64,000 nt of DNA from NCBI GenBank assembly GCA_027946555.1, contig JAPEVC010000068.1:1-64000 (forward strand), in the 5' to 3' direction. This DNA comes from Gnomoniopsis sp. IMI 355080 (lineage: Eukaryota > Ascomycota > Sordariomycetes > Diaporthales > Gnomoniaceae). The notes below the pieces were generated by a model. It did no database searches. It had not been told where the DNA came from and worked only from the letters and a program-made list of their open reading frames with translations. Each line of letters begins with the position of its first letter. The first letter of the stretch is position 1. The translations under genes were made by a program, and so were the position numbers. Of the stretch, positions 22,872-34,775 are shown piece after piece.

Positions 22872-23996
22872 TTTAAAAGTAGATGCAGTAAAAGATCTAT
22901 TGGCGATGGACCAAGTTGAGGGGAGCCGTACAGTCTTTGATGCGAGGAAAAAGGTTTTCATTTCAAGTCTTAAAGTCTCAATGTTTGAGTACCTTTCAAT
23001 TTGTGACAAAACTGGATCATCAATAGTGGGTTGGGCTGGTCTATATGCACCCTGAATTGCGATTCAAAGCAATGACGCTCATGACACGTCGGGAATTCAG
23101 TGAATGAGGTCATGGTGACAGCCCAAGGGCTGGCGCTGATCGCGTCCAAGACCAACGGCTAACTTTGTGCTCTGCACGCCGGAACTAGACTGTCTTTGTC
23201 CAGTTGCAGGCTTGAAGAAACGCTACGAGTCGACAAAGTCATTGACGAATCATCCCGTATACATGGTGGGACAATGCTGTGCTCCCACATAATATATGTG
23301 GCAATATTTTTGGGGCACGCACCGAAACAAGGTAAAATTAATGTTGGACGAACCCATTTTGCATTCAATATGCCTAATTCGAATTGGCCTGATCACGCCT
23401 GCTCTGCTTCGTCTTTGCTTAGTGCATGGCTCCGGGGATACCTAGGTATGCAATGTGCTAAACGGGTATTTATTAATTAACTGACTATGTCTTGTATGTT
23501 GGAACTGCAATCAGAATTTCTTCGTTGTAGCAAAAGTTCAACTGGCTTGCGAATTTACACCTCATCTCGAAATAACCATGACGAGCCAACTGTAGCCATA
23601 GGTCCAAGTTCGTCTCCATCCGGCCATGCCTTTGCGTGTTACTCCGGTCCTCAAGGGCGGATCCAAGTCACAGCATGTACACTACGGCTCGCTCCTCGAC
23701 GTTGAGCGAGAAAGTCAGCCATACCGCCTGCTGCATCAAAGGGCCCTGCAAGTGAGTCTCCGCTCTACATCAGCCGTTGCCTCACTGTACACTGTCACTC
23801 TCCGTCCACCATTAGCAGCGGTTTGGCTGTCCATATTTCTCTCGACCGTGGAATCATTAGGAAAGGTATGCTTCACGCCCAGGGGCTGCTGTCTGAAGGG
23901 AAGAAGGCTGCTGAAAGCGACTATTGGGGCTGTGAGGGCTGGCGAATAGTCAGCAGAACAACGGAGGACGAGATCTGTAGCGCCACTAATATATAG
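22872..23996. other. intergenic, about 1.1 kb
   Basis: This is the upstream region of the small glycine-rich gene. A perfect TACCTAGGTA lies at 23439-23448. I see no gene. Confidence 0.45.
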
Positions 23997-24854
23997 CTAA
24001 CCACTGAAAATGACATACCAAAAATCACCACCATCCTGGCGGTTCAAACAGTCACGGCAGATATCTCGCTCGTCCAGCGCAGCGACAAGAAAGTTATCGC
24101 GGGGCAGTTCGTGTCGCTGAATAGGACACCAATGAAGTTCGGTGCTCAAGTCGTCGCCAAGAGTACGCTGGTTACACCAGGTACAAATAAGGCCGTGTTC
24201 CTCTACAGGATGGTTGATTCGTCGGTGGTAGGCACGGAGGATGTAGCAAATCGTGCAAACAAACGATTCGGGGTCGTTTTCAGAATGAGGGCTGTGGCCT
24301 GGGCTGAACCCAAAAGCACCCTGTGCACCTGGCGACTCCTCAAGACCAAGACTAGGCACGTTTGCCTCGTGGCATTGGTCAACGGACTCGGGCGTGGGAT
24401 ATTGTTGTTCTCCATGGCAGCCCGCCTCTGCGTGACGACGGCGAGTCATCTCCTCCAGCTCTAGTTTGCTGTGTTGATGACTCTGACCCTGATGATATGA
24501 TGTCGACTCAAGGATCTGAGGGGGTGGTGCTGGTCGAAGCGCTCTGCCTGGAGCCTGAAGAAGGTCTACGAGAGAAGCTCGAGGTGTAGATGATGGTTGA
24601 GAAGGCGCTGCCGAGCGTAAGCGTTCCTGTTGCCTCAGTTGACGACGTTGCTCGCTGTATGCATGACAGCAGCTGTTGCACCTGTCCTGCGATGTGGTAA
24701 AGTATGCAGACAGCACCCAGTGGTTCAGATGACGACAGAGACGTATATCTTGCCCAGCCAAGTGCACGGGGACGGATGGGCGAGGAGAGCTGGGAGGCCG
24801 ACCACGACGACCGCGACCGCGACCTCGACCGCGTCGTTGGGTTGGGAAGTCCAT
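23997..24854 (-). CDS. cysteine-rich putative zinc-binding protein
   Basis: Coding is 24854-23997, 285 aa, from the first real ATG in frame. A 5' untranslated intron (24917-24875, GTATGT...CTAAC...TTCAG) sits just upstream. The N-terminus is strongly basic (RRGRGRGRGRRGR), like an RGG or AT-hook segment that binds nucleic acid. After it comes a cysteine/histidine cluster (CRHLNHW, then CNSCCHAY). The C-terminal third carries VCTICYILRAYHRRINH, LICTWC and DICRDCL, spaced like zinc-ribbon knuckles. I recognise no named family; a zinc-binding, nucleic-acid-associated protein is a reasonable guess. The final codons (GATTTTTGGTATGTC) also contain a possible donor, so the last few residues may differ. 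Confidence 0.6.
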   Translation of the reverse strand: MDFPTQRRGRGRGRGRRGRPPSSPRPSVPVHLAGQDIRLCRHLNHWVLSAYFTTSQDRCNSCCHAYSEQRRQLRQQERLRSAAPSQPSSTPRASLVDLLQAPGRALRPAPPPQILESTSYHQGQSHQHSKLELEEMTRRRHAEAGCHGEQQYPTPESVDQCHEANVPSLGLEESPGAQGAFGFSPGHSPHSENDPESFVCTICYILRAYHRRINHPVEEHGLICTWCNQRTLGDDLSTELHWCPIQRHELPRDNFLVAALDERDICRDCLNRQDGGDFWYVIFSG

Positions 24855-24917
24855 CGTGGCATGAAGCACTGGAGCTGAAGTTAGTCGGTGGTGATGATGA
24901 TGGTGTTGAAGACATAC

Positions 24918-26646
24918 CTTGTCAAGCCTGACGCGGAGAGTAACACGAGATTTGAAGAGACGGCGGAAGGTTGGTTTCTATTTGGTAGCTTGGAGGAAAG
25001 TCACGTTGTAAAAAGCGTGGGATGCAAGTGATTAGTGAACTCTTTCAACTTCGTAGTGGGTCCACAAGTTTCCGAATCCAGACATTTCGCAAACTCATGG
25101 AAGGAACTGACCTAGGGAGCCCAGGGGGTTTCCTTCCGTCGCCTGCAACAAGTTTGGGAAGGGGGATCCCTGCAACACCAAGACTTGCGCTGTAGTCCGT
25201 GCACGATGCTGACCTCCCCCCTACAAAGGTAGACTTGACTCATCTTCTTGAATCTATTATATTATGATTGATCAAATAGACTTACACACGATTAAATTCA
25301 TGGAAGCTGCCACCCGCAAGCTAAACCTCTACCTAGTCGAGCAGCATCAGATGACAAGATCCAATTGTCTTGGTAACGCCACCGTCGTAATTGCTGATAT
25401 ACGTACGGTATTTGTGAACATGATGGCGAGGCTGTCGAGGGGAGCGGTCCCGTGATAGAGGCCATGAGAGATGCGGCGATCCATTTGAGAATATAGCTGA
25501 AGTCAATTCGATGCTCAGTGGATCTCTACACATTTTGATTGTGCAGTTGTTTTACAGGCAGTTGCTCCCCCCACCAGAGCTCCGACCCCGAGAAATTACG
25601 GGCGAAATTTCAACGATAGAAGCAGGAGGCTAGTGTGACGGTACGGCAGAGAATAGGAAAGTCGATTAAATCATCGCGGGAACTGTCTATGTACTGTTCC
25701 TTTTAGTAAGGCACAAGGAAACTGAGCTGTGTGGCAGGGCTGATTGCAATTATAGAAGCCAAATGTGAACCATGTGATGAACCGACCTGAGATAGCTGGA
25801 AGGCTTCAACGAGGGCCCATACGAAGTGAGACTTACCTCGACATCATACTCCTTTTGAAGCCCATCTTTGGAACATGGAAGGCTTACATGTACACAGAAA
25901 AGAATTGGTACTCGAGGCTTTGAGGTGTGGCCTACATTCTATCTAGCCTCGAAGCATTATATAAAGATCGTCATATAGCGGGTGCGGGATGTCACTCTAC
26001 CGGCATGAACTATATAGTGTGAACATCACCAGGATTGTTCAATTACAAGGATTTTGGGGCAGATCATGCGGGTACTAGTGGCGCACTTTCACAGACAAGA
26101 GTACTGGCGAAACTTGCCCATATTTGTACATGAAAACATGATCTATATTCTAGCTTACATTTACATTGATGGTAGTCGCAATTCGTGCCGTGGCGTGGAA
26201 ACGCACCAAATTGAACGTCTACGAGACCGACCGCGAGACAAGATTTGAGAGTATTTGCAGCACCTCGGCCGGTATTGGTCGTCTACCAGTTTGTCCAACT
26301 TGGGATGGTTTTGAAGAATCAAGGTGATGCTTACCTAGGCATTCAGCGGCCAGAACTGTTCTGCCTCCCTTGCCCCTCAGAAAGGACAGAAAAAGAGGCC
26401 TAATAAGTAGGGCAAGATGCGTCGCCAATTTGGCTGTTGTCATTGCTTTGAAAATGTAATCACAATACGATGGCCATGTATGCGTGGAACTCGGCTCGTC
26501 ATATTCCTTAGCCAATCTATTCACAGCTCTCGACTCGACTCTTAATATGTACAAATTGAAAACATCGAGCACGACCTGCGCTCTTCCCCATGCGCATGCG
26601 GGCGTGCATCACCACATCGCACCCGTGAATATCTAGCATTTGACGA
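24918..26646. other. intergenic, about 1.7 kb
   Basis: I see no gene here. One TTACCTAGGCA motif lies near 26333. Other ORFs are short and show no family features. Confidence 0.45.
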
Positions 26647-27915
26647 CTAAAAGAACGAGCCAGTCAGAGCCTCCATGAAGCCCTGGGCAACAAGCTTGTG
26701 AATAGCCTGACCAGGGTGGTAGCTGTCGTACCACACACACGTTGTTCCATCCGAGTTTGCACAAGTGATGTCGCTGTCCAGTCCGTACGAGGTTGGGTTA
26801 TCGAGGACCTCCCAGAAGTACGAGGTCGTATTGAAGATCTGGCCAAGAGTGATGTCCGAGTTGTTCGCCTTGAACTCGGCCAGGTTGCTTACTAGCGCGG
26901 CGTTGTAGGTGTCAAGGTTGGCAGTCAGGGTAGAGAGATCGGTCTGATCCTCAAAGGCTGGAGCCTTGTAGAAGGCTGCGAAATCGGGTCAGATTTTTAT
27001 CATGTGTGGTAATTGAGGGAGGAGGGAGACTTACGAGGCACAGTGTTGAGTACAAAGTTCCTCACGCCGTCATCGTACAGGTTCTGCAGAAGGCTAAAGT
27101 ACTTGGTCATGACATCGTCAATAGGGCATGTGGCGTACTCCGCCGACTCCCAGAAACACTCCCCTATGTCGTTGATGCCAATCCAAACGGCGACGAGTAA
27201 GTTGTCGGCTGTCCACGGCGCATACGAAGGAGCCGGGACCAAGTTGTCCTCGAAATCTGCAACCTGGGCGATCACGTCCGTCGTCACGCCTGTGTTAATA
27301 ATGGTGTTTGACACATCTGCGCCATAATAGGCCCAATCGTAAGTGAGGACCGTAGAGGTGTTGTACTCGGATGTCACCATCCCCACCCAGTTCAGACCGC
27401 CAGTAGTAGTGGTTCCAGGCAGAGAAGGAGAACCGATCGGGCTCGAGGCCGAGGGCTTGTCTCCTTCAATGTAAAAGCCGGTAGAAGAGTACGAGTCACC
27501 ACTAGACACATGTCAGTCGATCCTGAAATCTTTAATTCGCAGGAATGTAAACTCACAAGACGACCATGTACTTGGTATCACCGCTTGACGACGACGTGGT
27601 GGACGAGCTGGATGCCGCCGAGCCAGTAGCTGAGGCTGCAGCTGCTTGGCTTGTGGCAACTGCCACTGAGCTGGACGAGGATGAGGTCGCGATCTGCTGC
27701 GCGAGCGAGCTAACGGGACCAACCACGACGGAGGAAGTGAGAGCGGTCGGACTAGACTCTGGGCTGGAACTAGTTGGGAGAGCCACACTAGAGGAGGAGA
27801 CGGTAGTACCGGATGGGTATGTCGAACCCTGCACACCGGAGCTTCTGTGGACGCATGCTGCGTTGACCAAGGCCACAATGGCCGCCAGGGCCATGAATTG
27901 TTTAGGAGCAAACAT
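26647..27915 (-). CDS. secreted GDSL esterase, carbohydrate esterase family 16-like
   Basis: Model: exons 27915-27557, 27501-27035 and 26975-26647, 384 aa. It likely removes acetyl groups from plant polysaccharides outside the cell. Residues 1-19 form a signal peptide, and about 40-110 are a Ser/Ala/Thr linker that would be heavily O-glycosylated. The SGNH set follows: FGDS with nucleophile S123, GLNW, the IGINDIG block, and DSYHPG near the C-terminus with catalytic D and H. The first two blocks join only after splicing of TT to T at codon 120. The linker lies N-terminal to the enzyme domain, with no carbohydrate-binding module visible before it. That is slightly odd and may mean an ancestral module was lost. 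Confidence 0.9.
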
Positions 27916-28996
27916 TGTGTCGAATCTCGTTGAAGGAACGTGAAGAAGGAATGATGGGAATACCGGTCCGCTAAAAGCACGATATTTGAAAAGAATGTAA
28001 AGAACGTCGCCAGACACTGCTGCGCTGTTGAGAATGAACGAGAGTCGTAATGTGAGGAAACATGATAACTTTCAGCAGAAACGAAACAATTTGAACGATG
28101 CTCAACTAGGCAGAAAAAGAGAAAAAAAAGGGGGTACATGTTTCAACAATAGTTCCCTGCTATGCTTCGGCAGCCTTCCTGAAGGCGACTCCGATGCTCC
28201 ACTTGCCCAAACTGGGGTGCGGAGAATAGAGCATAGATTCTGTCGTCATTGGCGGGAATGAGGGCATCGTCAAGGAACGCGTGGTGGGAAATTGTCAAGG
28301 GGCGTGGGCGGGTACACCCGCAGGTCCCAAACAGGCGGGTTCGGGATCTACTGCACTAAAAAGGCACATCTTGAGGATCTCTCAGCTGTGGTTCCTTTTG
28401 GACATGGACGTCAGACCTCAGAAAAGGCCAAGTCAAGAACAATGATCTTAGTCTCAGAATACATATTCACAGACACTACGCGATCCAGATGAAAGTGAGG
28501 AAAGTTGCAGAAGCCTTCCACTTCCGGGGCTTGATGTCCAATTGTGTTGCTGGCCTATTTGGCCTTGGACCCGAATATCTAATGAAAGGCACAAAATCCC
28601 ATCGGACATAGCCGCCGCAATGGGTAATGAACGGCCTTTGGCTGCTATCTCGACTGGTCGAGGGATGCTAGTGGGGTCTTCTGCCTCGACATCCTTCTGC
28701 ATGTGCATAAGCGCCTTTGTATGACAAGAGGCGCGTTGCCAGCGGTCCAAAGATTGTGTTTCGGGTGTCGTACCACCAATCTGAGATCCGCGATGGAGAC
28801 TTGGACAGGCTTGTCTGAGCAAATGATACATCGTCATTCGCCTCCAAAGGAGATCGACGTACAAAATCGCGCCGAGTCTTGGCCACGTGGTAGTCTATCG
28901 AGTAGGCCGCAGTAAGATGGTTTGAAGTAATCCGAGTCCATCTAGCCCAAGATCTATAATGACACAGATTCAAGATTGAGTCACTGACATTGACAA
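27916..28996. other. intergenic, about 1.1 kb
   Basis: This is the CE16 promoter and the 3' flank of the next gene. I see nothing else supported. Confidence 0.45.
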
Positions 28997-29725
28997 TCAT
29001 TGTCCTTCAAAAGTATCCTTGGACGATGAAGGACCAGGCTGCCCGTCGTCAACCCTCGATCCGGACACTTGCAGCCTGCCACCAAGATACGGCGGTGGCA
29101 CCTCTCCCACACCGCCGACCATCAGCTCTTCGTTCCTCTCAATCTGCTGGTAGCCTGGTAAGGCATTGTCTGGATGAGCCTCATGCCAGGTGCCAAGAAG
29201 GTCCTCCTGTGGCAAGTTCAATTCCTCAGCTAGCTGAGCATACCGAGCGCTGTACTCCCTCAGAACATCCTCGCCTTCGCGCAGCCACTCAGTCAATTGA
29301 TCCCGGCGTTCGGCAACTTCTTCGCGCGTTGATGCAGAGACGGTGCTGAACCCGCCGGTGTACGGGGGCACATCAGAAGCGGTGTACGCCGGGGGTTCCG
29401 GCTCCGAAAATGCCGGTGGCGGACCCGTCGGTGCTGGCAGGGAGTGCGACTGCTGTGAAGATGACGTCCGAGCACGAGAATCTGCGGCGGGTGGCTGCCC
29501 GACCTCTGGTGTCGCTGACGCAGCGTTGGTCCCTACGTCACCCGGTGCGGGAGCGCTTCCGCCATGGCCGTACCGGAGAAGCCAGAGACTGTGTTCCCGC
29601 AAAGACGTCCTGAGAAGCTCCAGTTCGGCGGCGAGGGAGGGGATCAGGCGTTTCAAGTCGTTGTAGGCCGACTGCGCCTCTGACGATGATGACTCGCCAA
29701 CGCTCGTCGGTTGAGGAGAAGCCAT
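28997..29725 (-). CDS. proline-rich hypothetical protein with PPxY-like motifs
   Basis: This is a single exon of 242 aa with a start in good context (GCCATGGC). It carries an N-terminal helix (NDLKRLIPSLAAELELLRTS) of coiled-coil type. A long Pro/Ser/Ala region contains PPAYTAS, PPYTGG and VPPPYLGG, which resemble the short motifs bound by WW domains. A second charged helix lies at about residues 130-175 (REEVAERRDQLTEWLREGEDV). I recognise no family. Codon use looks like that of its neighbours and the open frame is longer than chance would give, so I think it is real. Confidence 0.6.
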   Translation of the reverse strand: MASPQPTSVGESSSSEAQSAYNDLKRLIPSLAAELELLRTSLREHSLWLLRYGHGGSAPAPGDVGTNAASATPEVGQPPAADSRARTSSSQQSHSLPAPTGPPPAFSEPEPPAYTASDVPPYTGGFSTVSASTREEVAERRDQLTEWLREGEDVLREYSARYAQLAEELNLPQEDLLGTWHEAHPDNALPGYQQIERNEELMVGGVGEVPPPYLGGRLQVSGSRVDDGQPGPSSSKDTFEGQ

Positions 29726-30973
29726 GGCAACCAGAGTGATTGTATCAAAGAATCAAACGCTGCAGTCTATATAGACATGAGTCTTTGAACTCATACCTTG
29801 CAATGCTTCCTGTCAAGGGGCTGCTGTGAGAGGTGGAATCAAGGTTTCGTCGTTCCAGCGTGAAGTATATTCACAAACCAGCTGGGAGTTTGCGTTTTGA
29901 GGATCGTGAGGCACCAAGAAAGCCGAGACCCTATCCCTGGGTGGTAGCGGTATGAGCCCCCCCCCTTGTGGGCCTGGTAAACAACCTGGCTGTGCAATGA
30001 GGAGGCGCTTGAATAGTAACATGCATTGTATCAAATTCTTTCTTACGCCCTCAATTTTGGTCACTCACTAGGGGTAGATGAAAGATATTGAATGCAGTCT
30101 GCAACCCATTATGTTTGTGGCGCAGGAAAGGAAAGCCCATTCCGCACTTGGCCCAGCGCCTTTTCCTTCCTAGCGTGAACCCTCTGTCTCTGTTCGAACA
30201 GCTGGAGACCTCTTACGGTTGGGCGTAGACGATAAAAGAAAATCACCAGTGCGACCGAATTTCCCATATATCAAACTCCGCCGGGCTCTTTGGTCTTTTG
30301 TCCGCCTTTTTCAAAGCTTCCGTACCCTTCGGAAGCTTGGTGGCTGATTTCCTTGTATAAGACTTGATAGTCAGGCCCATCAAACGAGGGGACCTGCATG
30401 TGTCTGGTAATCTGGCAGGAGAGTCTTCCTGTCCAATTTGTACCGCAGCCTGATGATGATAAAGACGGCATATCCAGTGTAGGAGGAGGCGGAATAACGT
30501 TGGGGGGGGGGATTCCTAGACAAGGACAGCCGAGGGAAACTGTGGAATATGGCCAATCACAGGGCACAGTTTGATTAGCTAATAGGGATCTGGAGGTCTT
30601 ATGCCCTCTAGTCCTGTACGGTTGGACTTACCTCCTTCCACATCTACACACTAATCAACTGATATTGACCTGTACTGCTGTTTTTGCTATTTGTTTCGTA
30701 CGATCGTACCTAAGTCGAATCAACAGAAACATCATATCCTAAAATGGATGTGTCGAGCACGTGAGGATCGTGGTGCAGTAATAGTAACGGCACCATAGTC
30801 TGAACGATCGAAATAAACAGGTACACCAACATCATGCTATATCAAGCCGGCAAACTCGTCAGCTGGCGCGGACAGACTTGGGCATTTACATACGGCAGTA
30901 ACGCTCTATCATAGCTGGGGTTTGTGGCAGCCGATGCAGAGAATATAATGCTAAACACATAAGATCAGAGGCT
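29726..30973. other. intergenic, about 1.2 kb
   Basis: No supported gene. It holds a few G-runs (near 29947 on the minus strand and 30502) and ordinary intergenic sequence. Confidence 0.45.
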
Positions 30974-32118
30974 CTAAGCAGTGATGCCTTCATCCTTCTC
31001 GATCTCTGCTTGACTGGGAGACCACTTGTCCTGTAGCGCCTTATCCAGTGACTTTTCAATTGTTTCCCTTGACCACCACTCCCCCCACGACGTAAGGAAT
31101 ATCTGGTCCGGGTCTGATGGGAAGTCGTCCCGGGTGAATGCTCGCAGAATGCTTTGAGCACCTAATGAATTCTATATCAGTACGGTTCGAGCACAAGTTT
31201 AAGATGATCTATAGCGAGCGGCCATCACTTACCTTCTGGTACAGTCTTGGCGTCAGGCATACTCATAGAAAGGCCTATGTTTACATATCTTGAAAGACTT
31301 GTTTGGGGAATGAGCCCGGGAGAGACTGCCACTACGTCACACGAGCCTTGTAGCTGGCGACGCCACCAATGAGCCGCAAGAAGCTGCACAAACTTGCTAT
31401 CGCTGTAAATTGTCTGCGCATCCTCGCCAGAGCCCGCGAGGAGGTGTTTGTCAATGGCAGCTGTAACACCAACAGTCAGCGTCGATACCCCACCAGATAT
31501 GCAGTGGAATTCAAAAGGACTCGACTCACAAGGGTCTGACACACGACGTATCGCCCCGGAGGACACGACGACGATGCGTGACTTTGATGCGACCAGTTTC
31601 TCCCGCAAAAGGTGCGTCAGGTAGTGTTGAGCTAGCACTCTGGTCAGCGCGGACAACTTCAAGATACACCACTGATAGGCTTACACAGGTGGTTCACGAT
31701 AAAAGGCTCGCACCACTTGGATCCTTGGACAGCACTGTTTGAATCCTTGACCATGCCGGCGTTCAAGAAAAGGTAATCAATCTTGTCGTTTCCAAGCTTC
31801 TCGAGCGTCTGTTGGGCGAATGACCCAACACCCTTGAGGTTGGCCAGCTCCAAGGGCAGCAAGGTCAAGCTGTGCTTTGCGCTGTCATACTTGAGCTCGT
31901 CAAAGGCTTTCTTGCTTGTCGCCGTGTCGCGAGCTCCAATGATGAATCTATAGGGCTCCGTCTGCGCAAGAAGCTGCTTCACCAACTCGAATCCCTGAAA
32001 AGAAAAAGGTCAGCAACGTGTTCACTGTGGCGACAGCTGAATCAACGCGGTAGGTGTGACTTGCCAGGCCAGAGGTGGCCCCTGTGGCCACAATCGTCTT
32101 GGCTGTCTGGCTTGCCAT
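30974..32118 (-). CDS. short-chain dehydrogenase/reductase, one GC-AG intron
   Basis: Model: exons 32118-32065, 31994-31685, 31631-31530, 31460-31233 and 31161-30974, 293 aa. It is a classical SDR that oxidises or reduces a carbonyl or alcohol with NAD(P). Residues 12-19 form the cofactor loop TGATSGLG, split by the first intron. Also present are LNAGMV, the catalytic serine (VVVSSGA) and YSDSK as the active-site Tyr/Lys pair. The first intron begins GCAAGT instead of GTAAGT; this non-canonical donor is needed to complete the GLG of the cofactor loop. Closest in type to fungal retinol-dehydrogenase-like or WW-oxidoreductase-like SDRs, but the substrate is unknown. Confidence 0.88.
31995..32064 (-). 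other. GC-AG intron of the SDR gene
   Basis: The donor is GCAAGT and the acceptor TTTTCAG. It must be spliced for the TGATSGLG nucleotide-binding loop to be continuous. GC-AG introns are a small minority in fungi. Confidence 0.75.
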
Positions 32119-32716
32119 TCTCTGAAAATTTCCAACTTATGCGTGTGCGGACAAGAGTGGGTGCTTTGACTTTTTGACGAGGGAGACTGCCGTTTTATGC
32201 TCGTTGTTCAGGTTGGTAATGAGTTGCGACTTCAGTTCTCAGAGACTCAGCAGCCCGGAGCTCACTTCCCGAATCCTATTGCAGCTGACAAATACTTGAC
32301 GTGTTTACCTGACCGACTGGTTTGCAAACAGAGCGTCATTTGTTTATCAAATTCTCGCCTCGAACACCACCAGGCAAGCATCATGCAAGGGTATTTCAGT
32401 TGCAAATACTGAATTGTCTGATAGCTGCGATCATCGAGACGCTGCCTCAGACTCTTTAGTGCTGATATTTTCCGGGGACAACGGATGTTATGATCACACC
32501 CTCTTCCATCCTCTCTTATTACGCGTCCCCTTCGCTAGATATCTTGCCTCGCCCTGCTCTATGACGACTGTTGCCCGCGTTCGACTCACCACCCATCGAA
32601 TTAGCCATCCCTGGGGCTTATTAGACCACGAATCATGCCTTCTACTTCAAATTGGAAATTCTGATCTTGTTTGTCTCTGAAAAACTTGTTGCGCAACCTC
32701 GTGGGACAGCATCAGA
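32119..32716. other. intergenic, about 0.6 kb
   Basis: This is the SDR promoter and the 3' flank of the protease gene. I see no gene. Confidence 0.45.
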
Positions 32717-34112
32717 TCAAAGCTCGTCTTTCATCCCTCTTACGCCCGTGGGCGACAGCTCCTCATCAGCCGTCACTTCGAAGCCGCGCTGGGCAAATCG
32801 CATCTCCGAATTTCCAACATCAAACACAGCAACGATATTGCTAAGAAAAGTATCCCCGAGGAGTCCAGCTTCTTCTATCCCAGGTTGCAACCCCAAAGCA
32901 CACATAGCTGTTCCGTTCTCAGTTGTATTCAACCTTGCCACCAGCAAAGTCTCTCGTGTCATTTCAAAAGTCTGTCCGTCAATTTGAACACCAAATGTAG
33001 GCACTATATTTGTGTTGCAGGGCGCAGCGAACATCATTTGGCCCTCGATGTCAGCAAGCTGAGGAGCGTGAACAAAGGCGTCGTAAAAGAACGTGACGAG
33101 GGACGGCGGCAGGGGACTCGTCGTGAAGCCGCTGTCGACGATGACTGGAAAGATCTTGCCTGATAGCACATCTTCATCTGCGGAAATCTTGGAGAATGGC
33201 TCGCCGTTGATGATGTAGTCTTCTGCGATAATGGTGTAGTAGGTAAGTTGCGTGTCCGCACGTATATCATTGATCAAGTTCCGCTACCACCTGTTAGCTT
33301 GCCAGTGTTGAAGCATCTACAATCTCGTACATGAGGCTCACCATGAGTATAGGAGTGGTAGCGAAACCACCTATTATTGGGACGTCTACGACACCACCAA
33401 TGACAAGCAGACCACCTCCGTCCATATCCAGTGCCATACTGAAGAGTGGTGCTGTCAAATTCTGCTTCACCGCGTTGGAAAACCACGTGTCGTAAGCGGC
33501 TATTGGGTCAGTGTTGTTGACATAGGGTTTTGGCTTTTTGCCTTCCCTTGCTGCAACCATGCCTGGATAACCCAAACCAAGAATCCCAGAGAAATCACCA
33601 GATGCAACTTTAAGGTATCCTTCCGAGGGCAACGCGATCTGCTGATTGGGAACTGTAATACCGCCCAAGGATACGGACTCGAGTCCGTATGGTCCATGAG
33701 TGAATTGGCCGTTGCCATAGATAATGGAGAGATAATTATTTGAAACTACGCCTCCAGAGAATGTATCGTCGACGTAACTTGGAAAGCCACAATCGGTTTG
33801 TTCCATGGCGTGGGAGTCGGCATCGAGGCAGGTAAAGCTGCTGGGTACGACCCAGATGTCCGATGACCCGGTGTCAATCAAAAGGGGAACTGCCTTCGTG
33901 CCCACTGTGACATGTGCGATATATGATGGACCAATGAGTTCCACGAGTACTGGTCTTTTGTATTCTATGATGTATTCCGGACGGGCGACGGCATTGTGTG
34001 AAGGGTTTTCTCCCGAATCAGCACCAGGCGAAGTAATCAAGGACCCCGTTGCAGCTGCGACATGGGTAGCAATGTCAATGAAAAAGAGCAAGTATGCAAG
34101 TGCCATTTCCAC
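32717..34112 (-). CDS. aspartic protease (peptidase A1) ending in KDEL
   Basis: Model: exons 34112-33342 and 33283-32717, 445 aa. It is a pepsin-type endopeptidase entering the secretory pathway. Residues 1-21 form a hydrophobic signal peptide, followed by a short prosegment. The two catalytic aspartates are D80 in LLIDTGSSDIW and D307 in VIVDSGFTT. The flap tyrosine region (IIYGNGQF) and the cysteine pair around the loop after D80 are in place. The protein ends GMKDEL then stop. This matches the ER retrieval signal and would hold the enzyme in the early secretory pathway rather than at the surface. If the ending is only chance, it is a normal secreted or vacuolar protease. The TAG acceptor at 33284 is needed for the frame to run into exon 2. 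Confidence 0.9.
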
Positions 34113-34775
34113 CGTGGTCTTTGAAATTCAGTGGACGCGTTCTGACAGGCGATATCGGCAAATTTGCGCGGTTTCTCCGTTGGTGATAAACATGGGCCCC
34201 CTCAAAATATCAGCGAATGATTCTTGTTCATAGTTCCAGGAAAGATCATATCCAGAAAGAGAAGGCTTTGTTCATTTCGCACTTGCGCGGTGGACGTGGG
34301 AGTCTTCGGCATCGCCGCATTGTTCTCGAACATTGTTCTTCAGCCTCATATCGACCCTCGAACATTTACAAAGCCACCGGAAAAGTCAGATGTTGATCTC
34401 AAACGTTGCGTTCAAAGCATCGCTATCGACTTCAACATCCCACTGACAGCTTCTCTGCCATATACCCTAAATCCGGGGTCACATGGGAAAAGACCCCGTC
34501 TATATTTTATGTTTGCCCACAAGGTATCTACCTAGGTACCAGATAGGTACCAAATGTAACCCCATTCTAAGCAGGATCCCTAGCGGCGATCATTTTCGGG
34601 GCCTCTTCCCAGACACTACCACATGGAATCCTGCTGGGGTGGGATGACGGTTATGAGTGGCACTAACCGTTGCTGAGAAATATGCTGTGGGTTTCAAACC
34701 AACGATTGTGAGTAGGTACGCAGGTACGCAACAACATCAGGTAACCTCTAGCTATGAATAAATACTAGAGCGCCA
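34113..34775. other. intergenic, about 0.7 kb
   Basis: This is the upstream region of the aspartic protease and 3' flank of the HET gene. A run of ACCTAGGTACC and ATAGGTACC motifs lies at 34529-34551. I see no gene. Confidence 0.45.
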
